A stretch of DNA of 7,021 nt from Candidatus Jidaibacter sp. (lineage in GTDB: Bacteria; Pseudomonadota; Alphaproteobacteria; Rickettsiales; Midichloriaceae). The stretch covers positions 1 through 7,021 of the forward strand of contig JAJTHY010000110.1 in NCBI GenBank assembly GCA_021298045.1, read 5' to 3'. Positions 1 to 6,043 of this stretch are shown here, piece after piece; within the stretch, counting starts at the first letter, position 1, and every line of letters begins with the position of its first letter. The position numbers were made by a program, and so were the translations under genes. Under the pieces are notes generated by a model, which was not told the DNA's origin, made no database searches, and worked only from the letters and a program-made list of their open reading frames with translations.

Positions 1-139
1 TGTCAATTTGATCGTACGCTACAAAATTACCAAATCTCTTTGTAATCGCTGCTGTTAGCGTTGTCTTACCATGATCCACGTGTCCTATCGTTCCGATATT
101 TACGTGGTCTTTCTCTCTTACGTATTTTTGCTTACCCAT
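1..139 (-). CDS. tuf: Elongation factor Tu, N-terminal part (cut by window edge)
   Basis: EF-Tu is the cytoplasmic GTPase that brings aminoacyl-tRNA to the ribosomal A site. Only the first 46 codons are visible, running off the left edge. They read MGKQKYVREKDHVNIGTIGH and then the P-loop (G1) GHVDHGKT at about residues 19-26, followed by a stretch ending AYDQID. The start is ATG (complement of 137-139), with a Shine-Dalgarno-like AAAGGGG (complement of 148-151 and beyond) about 8 nt upstream. It follows fusA by 30 nt with no visible promoter or terminator between them, so it is probably the last gene of the str operon. The segment between the P-loop helix and AYDQID (ITKRFGNFV) is about seven residues shorter than the usual form with an LAxxGGA-type loop. 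That short form is also known from some alphaproteobacteria. Confidence 0.97.
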   Translation of the reverse strand, partial: MGKQKYVREKDHVNIGTIGHVDHGKTTLTAAITKRFGNFVAYDQID

Positions 140-169
140 AATTATAACCCCTTTATATTTTCATAAACC

Positions 170-2266
170 TTATTTTGATTTCGCAATAATTTCATCAGCT
201 ACAAACTGAGGAACCTGTTCATAATGCGAAAATTGCATAGAATATTGAGCACGCCCTTGAGTCATAGAACGCAAAGTGTTTACATACCCAAACATGGTGG
301 CAAGCGGAACCTTAGCTTTTATGACCTGAGCATTTCCACGGGTATCCATTCCTTGAATTTGCCCCCTAATACTATTTAGATTACCTATTACATCACCCAT
401 AAACTCTTCTGGTGTTATTACTTCAACGCTCATTAATGGCTCAAGAATTTTCGGACCAGACTTCATCATTCCTTCACGGAAAGCTGCTTTAGCCGCTATT
501 TCGAATGCTAAAGCACTTGAATCTACATCGTGATAAGCACCATCATAAAGAGTAGCTTTGAAGTCGATTGCTGGGTATCCAGCTTGGATACCACTAGTTC
601 TTATATCATCAATACCTTTTTCAATTGCAGGAATATATTCCTTAGGAACGTTACCGCCAACAACTTTGTTAACAAATACAAAACCTTCACCAGGTTGCAA
701 TGGCTCAAAGATAATTTTAACTTTAGCAAATTGGCCTGCACCACCAGATTGCTTCTTATGAGTATATTCGGTATCATGAGATTTACTGATAGTTTCGCGA
801 TATGCAACTTGAGGCGCACCAACATTCGCTTCAACTTTAAACTCGCGCTTCATGCGATCTACTATAATTTCCAAATGCAGCTCACCCATACCAGCCAAGA
901 CAGTTTGACCAGATTCATGATCAACCTTAACCCTAAGCGAAGGATCTTCAGCAACTAAACGACCAATAGCTAAGCTCATCTTCTCCTGATCTGCTGCAGA
1001 TTTAGGCTCAATAGCAACTTCTATAACTGGTTCTGGAATATCCAAACTTTCCAAGGTAATATCAAGCGACTCATCGCAAATTGTATCACCAGTTGTGGTA
1101 TTTTTAAGACCAGCCAACGCAACAATATCACCAGCATAAGCTTCTTTAACATCTTCACGATTATTCGCATGCATTAAAAGCATACGTCCTAATCTCTCAT
1201 TCCTACCTTTAGTGGTATTTTTAACAGATATGCCAGATTTGAGCTGCCCAGAATAAATACGAATAAATGTTAATGACCCAACAAAAGGATCATTCATAAT
1301 TTTAAATGCAAGTGCGGTAAACTTTTCGTTATCGCCAGGCTTAATAACAAAAGTAGAGCCATCTTTAATAACTGTAGCCTCAGCTGGAGCAATATCAACG
1401 GGACTTGGCAAATAGTTAACCACAGCATCAAGCAATGTTTGAACACCCTTATTTTTAAAAGCAGAACCGCAGGTTACAGGAACGAACTTACCAGTAACCG
1501 CACCTTTTCTTATACATCTCTTAAGATCAGAGTATGGAATTTCTTCACCATTTAGATACTTTTCCATCATGGCATCGTCCATTTCAATAGCTAATTCCAC
1601 AAGCTTACGACGATATTCCTCAGCTTTTTCAGCCATGTCGGCAGGAATTTCTGAAACATCATACTCAGCACCCATTGTTTCATCATTCCAAACAATAGCT
1701 TTCATACGAACTAAATCTACTACACCTTTGAATTTATCTTCATTACCTATTGGAAGTTGCAATACTAAAGGAACAGCTCCTAAGCGATCCACTATCATGT
1801 CAACACAACGATAAAAGTCAGCACCAGTACGGTCCAACTTATTCACAAAGCAAATTCTAGGAACACCATATTTATCCGCCTGACGCCATACAGTTTCTGA
1901 CTGAGGCTCAACACCTGCAACACCGTCAAACACGGCAACAGCACCATCAAGAACCCTTAAAGACCGCTCTACTTCTATTGTGAAATCAACGTGACCTGGA
2001 GTGTCAATAATATTAATTTGATACTCTTTTTTAGCATCATCAGGATCTCTCCATTTACAGGTAGTAGCAGCAGACGTGATGGTTATACCACGCTCTTGCT
2101 CTTGCTCCATCCAATCCATAGTAGCAGCGCCATCATGAACCTCCCCAATCTTGTGAGACTTACCAGTATAGAACAACACACGCTCAGTGGTGGTAGTTTT
2201 ACCAGCATCGATGTGCGCCATAATTCCGATATTACGATAATTCTCAACAGGGGTAGTTCTAGCCAT
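170..2266 (-). CDS. fusA: Elongation factor G
   Basis: EF-G is the translocase GTPase that moves tRNA and mRNA through the ribosome and helps recycle ribosomes. At 698 aa it is close to the usual length (about 700). The GTPase domain shows G1 AHIDAGKT (residues 17-24), switch I RGITI (59-63), G3 DTPGH (88-92), G4 NKLD (142-145) and G5 CGSAF (266-270). Domain II lies around 310-400 and domain III around 410-480. Domain IV begins near 485 and has the tip motif HDVDSS (579-584); His579 matches the functional E. coli His583. Domain V covers about 610-698. The ATG is preceded by GAGGAAAG, a good ribosome binding site. The gene lies 27 nt after rpsG and 30 nt before tuf. All GTPase motifs look intact, so it should be functional. 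Confidence 0.99.
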   Translation of the reverse strand: MARTTPVENYRNIGIMAHIDAGKTTTTERVLFYTGKSHKIGEVHDGAATMDWMEQEQERGITITSAATTCKWRDPDDAKKEYQINIIDTPGHVDFTIEVERSLRVLDGAVAVFDGVAGVEPQSETVWRQADKYGVPRICFVNKLDRTGADFYRCVDMIVDRLGAVPLVLQLPIGNEDKFKGVVDLVRMKAIVWNDETMGAEYDVSEIPADMAEKAEEYRRKLVELAIEMDDAMMEKYLNGEEIPYSDLKRCIRKGAVTGKFVPVTCGSAFKNKGVQTLLDAVVNYLPSPVDIAPAEATVIKDGSTFVIKPGDNEKFTALAFKIMNDPFVGSLTFIRIYSGQLKSGISVKNTTKGRNERLGRMLLMHANNREDVKEAYAGDIVALAGLKNTTTGDTICDESLDITLESLDIPEPVIEVAIEPKSAADQEKMSLAIGRLVAEDPSLRVKVDHESGQTVLAGMGELHLEIIVDRMKREFKVEANVGAPQVAYRETISKSHDTEYTHKKQSGGAGQFAKVKIIFEPLQPGEGFVFVNKVVGGNVPKEYIPAIEKGIDDIRTSGIQAGYPAIDFKATLYDGAYHDVDSSALAFEIAAKAAFREGMMKSGPKILEPLMSVEVITPEEFMGDVIGNLNSIRGQIQGMDTRGNAQVIKAKVPLATMFGYVNTLRSMTQGRAQYSMQFSHYEQVPQFVADEIIAKSK

Positions 2267-2293
2267 TTTCTTTCCTCAAACTCTCTCTTATTC

Positions 2294-2767
2294 TTACCAA
2301 TTATAGTGCGCAAACGCTTTGTTAGCATCAGCCATTTTATGAGTATTCTCTCTCTTTTTAACAGATTCACCCCTGCCAGCATGAGCGTCTAAAAATTCAG
2401 CAGCCAACCTGTCATCAATAGTTTTTTTATCTTTGCGAGAACGGGCAGCATTAATTAACCAACGCAAAGCTAAAGCCAAAGCTCTAGTCGGCCTTACATC
2501 ACAAGGAACCTGATAGGTCGCCCCACCAACTCTTTTAGACCTAACTTCAATAAGCGGCCTTACATTCGCAACTATAGCTTCAAGCGCTTCAACCGGAGAA
2601 ATCCCCAAAACCTGAGCTGTTTTATCAAGAGCATTGTAAACAGCTCTCTCAGCACATGTCTTTTTACCATCTTTCATTAGGCAATTCATGAACTTTGCTA
2701 CTAAGATGCTACCATATTTTGCATCTGGAAGTATTTGTCTTTTGATTGCCGCTCTTCTTCTTGACAT
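2294..2767 (-). CDS. rpsG: 30S ribosomal protein S7
   Basis: S7 nucleates assembly of the 30S head by binding the 3' major domain of 16S rRNA, and it lines the E site. The 157-aa product matches the family length (about 156). It starts with the basic MSRRRAAIKR segment, followed by ILPDAKYGS, with VAKFMNCLMKDGKK at about residues 23-36. The middle carries VRPLIEVRSKRVGGATYQVP, the hairpin region that contacts RNA and the E site. The C-terminus HKMADANKAFAHYNW is the alphaproteobacterial style of tail. The ATG (complement of 2765-2767) follows rpsL by 19 nt. An AGGG lies about 9 nt upstream, a weak but usable ribosome binding site. It sits in the conserved rpsL-rpsG-fusA order. Confidence 0.99.
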   Translation of the reverse strand: MSRRRAAIKRQILPDAKYGSILVAKFMNCLMKDGKKTCAERAVYNALDKTAQVLGISPVEALEAIVANVRPLIEVRSKRVGGATYQVPCDVRPTRALALALRWLINAARSRKDKKTIDDRLAAEFLDAHAGRGESVKKRENTHKMADANKAFAHYNW

Positions 2768-2786
2768 TCTTTAATACCCTATAATA

Positions 2787-3158
2787 TTACTTAGGTCTCT
2801 TCGCACCATAATGCGACCTAGCTTGTTTACGCCCAGAAACGCCTTGTAGATCAAGTGTTCCACGAATACAGTGATATCTAACACCTGGAAGATCTTTAAC
2901 CCTTCCACCACGGATAAGAACAACAGAGTGCTCTTGCAAATTATGGCCCTCACCTGGGATATAACTTGTAACTTCATGCCCATTTGTCAACCTCACTCTA
3001 CACACTTTACGAAGCGCTGAGTTAGGTTTTTTAGGGGTAGTTGTGTATACACGGGTGCAGACACCACGCTTTTGAGGACAGCCATTAAGTGCTGGAACCT
3101 TATTCTTCACAACCTTTCGAACCCTAGGGTTATCAATCAACTGGTTAACTGTTGGCAT
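2787..3158 (-). CDS. rpsL: 30S ribosomal protein S12
   Basis: S12 sits at the decoding centre and controls accuracy of codon recognition. The product is 123 aa, one residue shorter than the E. coli protein because it ends at KRPK. Conserved blocks are CPQKRGVC (27-34), TTTPKKPNSALRK (39-51), GEGHNLQEHS (69-78) and GGRVKDLPGVRYH (84-96). The lysines where streptomycin-resistance changes usually arise (Lys43 and Lys88, counting the initiator Met) are wild type, and Asp89, the usual methylthiolation site, is present. The start is the ATG at the complement of 3156-3158 (MPTVNQL), which matches the family start. The frame stays open upstream as far as 3254, but that extension would overlap the promoter. 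This is the first gene of the operon. Confidence 0.99.
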   Translation of the reverse strand: MPTVNQLIDNPRVRKVVKNKVPALNGCPQKRGVCTRVYTTTPKKPNSALRKVCRVRLTNGHEVTSYIPGEGHNLQEHSVVLIRGGRVKDLPGVRYHCIRGTLDLQGVSGRKQARSHYGAKRPK

Positions 3159-3167
3159 TAATAAAAT

Positions 3168-3171
3168 CTCC
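3168..3171 (-). promoter_or_regulatory. Ribosome binding site of rpsL
   Basis: On the minus strand a GGAG lies 9 nt before the ATG at 3158. This supports the MPTVNQL start over the longer open frame that begins further upstream. Confidence 0.75.
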
Positions 3172-3225
3172 AAATTTACGAAAAATTTTCCTACGCTTAA
3201 TTTTGCAATTAATCGGTGGTGACGG

Positions 3226-3254
3226 ATAATATTACCTAACCGCAGCGTCGTCAA
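3226..3254 (-). promoter_or_regulatory. Sigma70-type promoter of the str operon
   Basis: Reading the minus strand, TTGACG (complement of 3249-3254) is followed after exactly 17 nt by TATTAT (complement of 3226-3231). These match the -35 (5 of 6) and -10 (5 of 6) consensus. Transcription would start near 3219 and leave a leader of about 60 nt before the rpsL ATG. It is the only strong promoter I find for rpsL-rpsG-fusA-tuf; the short gaps within the operon show no comparable match. Confidence 0.75.
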
Positions 3255-3262
3255 GCTTATTT

Positions 3263-3290
3263 TTGCATCCTAAGGCAAATTCCTCATAAA
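3263..3290 (+). promoter_or_regulatory. Weak candidate promoter for parA-metC-aroK
   Basis: The plus strand between the str promoter and parA has TTGCAT (3263-3268), then 16 nt, then CATAAA (3285-3290), a mediocre match. A second TTGCAT at 3300-3305 has TAACCT 17 nt downstream. A promoter must lie somewhere here because parA diverges from rpsL, but I cannot tell which box is used. Its -35 would lie about 10 bp from the -35 of the opposing str promoter. Confidence 0.3.
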
Positions 3291-3359
3291 TACAAATGCT
3301 TGCATAAAAAATATTATGCTCATAACCTTATTATGACACTGATTATGTTTGGGTTTCTT

Positions 3360-4022
3360 ATGAAAAAAAAAGGATGCGTGATAACTGTTGCTCAGCAAAA
3401 AGGGGGCGTTGGAAAAACAACCATTTCAGCGCATCTTGCGGTCGCCCTCTCGCAAAAACGAAATAAGGTTGCAGTAATAGATGTTGACCCACAAGGCAGC
3501 ATAAAACATTGGTATAACCTTAGGGAAGATCGCTTTGGTGAGGACTATACAGGACTGTATTTTTTCTCAATATCTGGATGGAAAATCAATAGCGAGCTAT
3601 CAAACCTACAACAAGAGTATGACTACATTATTGTAGATAGCCCCCCACATATTGAAACCGATGCTAAAGCCGTAATCAGAGTTGCTGATTTGGTTATTAT
3701 TCCAGTGCAACCAAGCCCTGCCGATCTTTGGGCAACAAAAGCAAGTGTAGCTTTGGCTACCAATGAAAAAATACCATACAAACTTTTGCTAAACCGCGTA
3801 CCTCATAACTCAAAATTTGCCGAAGATGTTACAAAAGAATATCCTAAAAATATTTTTAAAACGCAATTGGGCAACCGCGTAGCCTTCATGTCTTGCTTAG
3901 CAGAAGGTAAGTGCGTGACCGAAACTCAACCAAAAAGTGCTGCTGCTGAAGAAATGAAATCCTTAGTGACCGAGGTTTCCTCAATGTTACAAACATTAAA
4001 TAAAACCAGGGACGCTGCTTAA
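3360..4022 (+). CDS. ParA/Soj-type P-loop ATPase, orphan (no ParB beside it)
   Basis: The product is a 220-aa member of the deviant Walker A ATPases (ParA/MinD superfamily). These form ATP-dependent dimers that position DNA or protein cargo on the nucleoid or membrane. The deviant Walker A KGGVGKTT is at residues 14-21, with signature Lys14 and catalytic Lys19. The A' motif DVDPQGS is at 41-47 and Walker B IIVDSPP at 90-96. QPSPADLWA (117-125) is typical of short ParA proteins. There is no N-terminal DNA-binding domain, as in the small plasmid-type and VirC1-like forms. I chose the ATG at 3360 because families of this type begin a few residues before the first beta strand and a GGG lies 6 nt upstream. 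The frame is open back to a TTG at 3300, with ATGs at 3333 and 3345. No parB or parS-like partner is visible. metC begins 1 nt after its stop, so the two are probably co-translated. Its cargo is unknown. Confidence 0.9.
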   Translation: MKKKGCVITVAQQKGGVGKTTISAHLAVALSQKRNKVAVIDVDPQGSIKHWYNLREDRFGEDYTGLYFFSISGWKINSELSNLQQEYDYIIVDSPPHIETDAKAVIRVADLVIIPVQPSPADLWATKASVALATNEKIPYKLLLNRVPHNSKFAEDVTKEYPKNIFKTQLGNRVAFMSCLAEGKCVTETQPKSAAAEEMKSLVTEVSSMLQTLNKTRDAA

Positions 4023-4023
4023 A

Positions 4024-5196
4024 ATGACTACTAAAAGCACATCATTATTATATTTAGGTAGAGATCCCAAAAAATACGACAAGTGCGTAAACACACCAAT
4101 ATATAAGTCTTCCACTTTTATTTATGAAAGCGTTGAGGATTTTTTGCGCGAAGACTCTCCTTTCCATACCGATGCAACTTATGGAAGATCCGGCACCACC
4201 ATCATACACGAGCTTGAAGATGCCATCTCCACCTTGGAAGGCGCAGACCACACAATTTTAACATCAAGCGGAATGTCTGCTATTATATTAGCTTTACTGA
4301 GTTTTTTGCAGGCTGGAGACCATGTATTAATCCCCGATGCAACCTACAAATGCACTAAACGATTTGTGGAAGAAGAATTTCCTCGCCTAGGCATAGAGTA
4401 TACTTATTATAATCCCAATTTAACCGAAGGAATTAGATCCTTAATAAAACAAAACACTAAAGCAGTATACATGGAAAGCCCAAGCTCAGGGACTTTTGAA
4501 ATTCAAGATATAGCAAAATTAACCTCTATAACTAAAGAATATGGTTTGATTAGTATCTTGGACAACACCTGGGCAACGCCACTATTTTTTCAAGGCATGC
4601 AACATGGGGTAGATGTTATTGTGCAATCGTTGAGCAAGTACTTTTCTGGCCATGCTGATGTAATTATGGGGGCAATAAGCTACAAAAACCCAAATCATGA
4701 CTTTATACGCTCACGGTTTAGAAATTATGGCGCCATCGCTTCCCCCGAGGATGCATATCTAGTACTAAGGGGGCTTAGAACATTAAGCGTGCGGCTAAAT
4801 CAACACTATATCTCCGGTATGGCTGTCGCACGCTGGCTAGAAGAGCAACCATACGTGGCTCAAGTTATGCACCCTGCCCTACCGACCTTCAAACATCACC
4901 ATTTATGGAAGCAGTATTATACAGGTGCAGCAGGGGTTTTTGGCGTGGTACTGAAAAAAAGTGATAAAGAACCTTTATATAAATGCATAAATGAACTAAA
5001 ATACTTCGGCATCGGCCTTTCTTGGGGTGGCTTTGAAAGCCTAATTATACCTTATGAACTACAAACCCTTTCAATTCGTACTAGGGTTATGGAAGGAAAT
5101 TATATAAGACTTAACATAGGACTTGAATCTGCTCAGGATTTAATTGATGATTTAGATAAGTCTTTGAAAAACTTAAATTATATTGATAATGCGTAA
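4024..5196 (+). CDS. metC: Cystathionine beta-lyase-like PLP enzyme (Cys/Met metabolism family)
   Basis: The 390-aa product belongs to the fold-type I Cys/Met metabolism PLP enzymes. Cystathionine beta-lyase cleaves cystathionine to homocysteine, pyruvate and ammonia in methionine synthesis. Visible cofactor residues are Tyr53 and Arg55 (YGRSGT, phosphate contacts from the neighbouring subunit), SSGM (81-84, phosphate loop), Tyr107 (ring stacking), Asp180 (DNTWATP, pyridine nitrogen) and Lys205 (SLSKYFSGH, the Schiff-base lysine). LSWGGFESL (332-340) and Arg362 (substrate carboxylate) favour the beta-lyase branch over gamma-synthase. The ATG lies 1 nt after the parA stop with no separate ribosome binding site, which suggests translational coupling. 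No metA, metB, metE or metH lies here, so the in vivo substrate is uncertain; cysteine or another C-S compound is possible. Confidence 0.9.
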   Translation: MTTKSTSLLYLGRDPKKYDKCVNTPIYKSSTFIYESVEDFLREDSPFHTDATYGRSGTTIIHELEDAISTLEGADHTILTSSGMSAIILALLSFLQAGDHVLIPDATYKCTKRFVEEEFPRLGIEYTYYNPNLTEGIRSLIKQNTKAVYMESPSSGTFEIQDIAKLTSITKEYGLISILDNTWATPLFFQGMQHGVDVIVQSLSKYFSGHADVIMGAISYKNPNHDFIRSRFRNYGAIASPEDAYLVLRGLRTLSVRLNQHYISGMAVARWLEEQPYVAQVMHPALPTFKHHHLWKQYYTGAAGVFGVVLKKSDKEPLYKCINELKYFGIGLSWGGFESLIIPYELQTLSIRTRVMEGNYIRLNIGLESAQDLIDDLDKSLKNLNYIDNA

Positions 5197-5716
5197 CTTG
5201 ATAAAAAAACCAATTGTCTTAGTGGGCATGATGGGTAGCGGCAAAAGTACAATTGGCAAAAGGCTAGCTTACAAGCTAAACCTACAATTTTATGATAGCG
5301 ACAGATTGATAGAAGAGCGCGAAGGGCTTTCGGTTGTGGATATTTTTGATTTTCGCGGAGAAGAATATTTCAAGAAAAAAGAGAGCGAGATCATAAAAGA
5401 GATCCTAGGTTATGGAAACATAGTACTTTCCACTGGTGGAGAGAGCTTTTTTAATGATGAGGTGCGCGAAGTTATAAAGCAATCCGCAACATCAATTTGG
5501 CTAAAAACTAGTATAGAAATTTTGCACGAGCGTGTATCCCGTAGAAATACCAGGCCGCAACTTGCAGGCGAGAACAAAAAGGAGTTAATTGAGGAGATGG
5601 TCTCAAAGAGCTACCCCATCTTTGAGCAGGCAGACATTACGATAGAAAGCACGGATATGGAAGCCCACTTTATTGTTGATACGATAATTAGCAAGCTAAA
5701 AACTTATTTGGGTTAA
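5189..5716 (+). CDS. aroK: Shikimate kinase-fold P-loop kinase with altered substrate site
   Basis: The 175-aa product has the length and layout of shikimate kinase, which phosphorylates shikimate at the 3-OH in aromatic amino acid synthesis. The Walker A GMMGSGKST (13-21, Lys19), the Asp pair in YDSD (Asp36 and Asp38) and the lid Arg123 (RPQL) are present. Three positions that contact shikimate in characterised enzymes differ by my alignment to the M. tuberculosis protein: Arg58 is Lys62, the third Gly of GGG is Glu85, and Arg136 is Ser141. ATP binding should be intact, but the name is provisional. The ATG at 5189 overlaps the metC stop by 8 nt; a TTG at 5183 in the same frame is less likely. 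No aroB follows, although the pair is common elsewhere. The fold is secure, the substrate is not. Confidence 0.8.
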   Translation: MRNLIKKPIVLVGMMGSGKSTIGKRLAYKLNLQFYDSDRLIEEREGLSVVDIFDFRGEEYFKKKESEIIKEILGYGNIVLSTGGESFFNDEVREVIKQSATSIWLKTSIEILHERVSRRNTRPQLAGENKKELIEEMVSKSYPIFEQADITIESTDMEAHFIVDTIISKLKTYLG

Positions 5717-5747
5717 TCTTGTTAAAGCGAACCAAAAATTGAATGCG

Positions 5748-5820
5748 GTCATTCCTGCTGCGGATGGAATCTAAGGTTTTACCTGCTCTTCAGCAAGATC
5801 CCCGCATGCGCGAGGATGAC
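5748..5820. repeat. Palindromic repeat, copy 1 (73 nt)
   Basis: The copy begins GTCATTCC and ends GCGAGGATGAC; the ends are an imperfect inverted repeat (GTCATtCC against GTCATCC). It shares GGAATCT, AGATCCC and GCGAGGATGAC blocks, in the same order, with copy 2. It has about 20 nt extra between GGAATCTAAG and AGATCCC. CGCATGCG (5803-5810) is a perfect 8-bp palindrome. Such dispersed GTCATTCC...GGATGAC elements are common in genomes of intracellular alphaproteobacteria. Confidence 0.7.
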
Positions 5821-5915
5821 ATCTCAGGCACCCTAAACTTTTTGTCAAACCTATTTTGCAGCAGGACTATTAGAGCTAATTCAACTACAAAAAAGGCACG
5901 GTTTTTGCTTTAATT

Positions 5916-5969
5916 GTCATTCCGCACTTGTTGCGGAATCTTAAGATCCCAAGCAATAGCGAGGATGAC
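5916..5969. repeat. Palindromic repeat, copy 2 (54 nt)
   Basis: This is the shorter, better-kept relative of the copy at 5748. It begins GTCATTCC and ends GCGAGGATGAC. Inside it ATTCCGCA (5919-5926) pairs perfectly with TGCGGAAT (5932-5939) across a 5-nt loop, so it can fold as a hairpin in DNA or RNA. There is no T-run after the stem on either strand, so it does not look like a classical terminator. Confidence 0.75.
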
Positions 5970-6043
5970 TAAGAGGTGAAGATTTGTTGTATTTTTCATA
6001 GCCATTTTATAAGGGTTTAGCTATACTATAAATTCTCTGGTGC

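Larger units (their letters stand above)
5717..6043 (+). other. Non-coding gap between convergent genes, carrying palindromic repeats
   Basis: This 327-nt stretch separates the end of aroK (plus strand) from the end of the membrane-protein gene (minus strand). It contains two diverged copies of one palindromic repeat (5748-5820 and 5916-5969) and AT-rich spacer. I see no tRNA, no convincing coding frame and no hairpin followed by a T-run that would make a standard terminator for either gene. Confidence 0.7.

Noticed and set aside
530..2392. Several open frames of 65-140 codons antisense to, or in other frames within, fusA and rpsG
   Set aside because: They overlap highly conserved coding sequence, have low-complexity Ser/Leu/Ile-rich products without recognisable motifs, and lack ribosome binding sites. 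They are frame shadows.
3159..3254. N-terminal extension of rpsL from an upstream start at 3254
   Set aside because: S12 is conserved from MPTVNQL. The extension would overlap the -35 and -10 boxes, and a good GGAG precedes the shorter start.
3300..3359. Longer ParA starting at 3300, 3333 or 3345, giving a hydrophobic leader
   Set aside because: No ribosome binding site supports these starts. ParA proteins normally begin just before the first strand, as with the ATG at 3360.
5717..6043. A CRISPR array or tRNA in the convergent gap
   Set aside because: There are only two repeat copies, of unequal length and diverged sequence, with no regular spacers. No cloverleaf or TPsiC-like box is visible.
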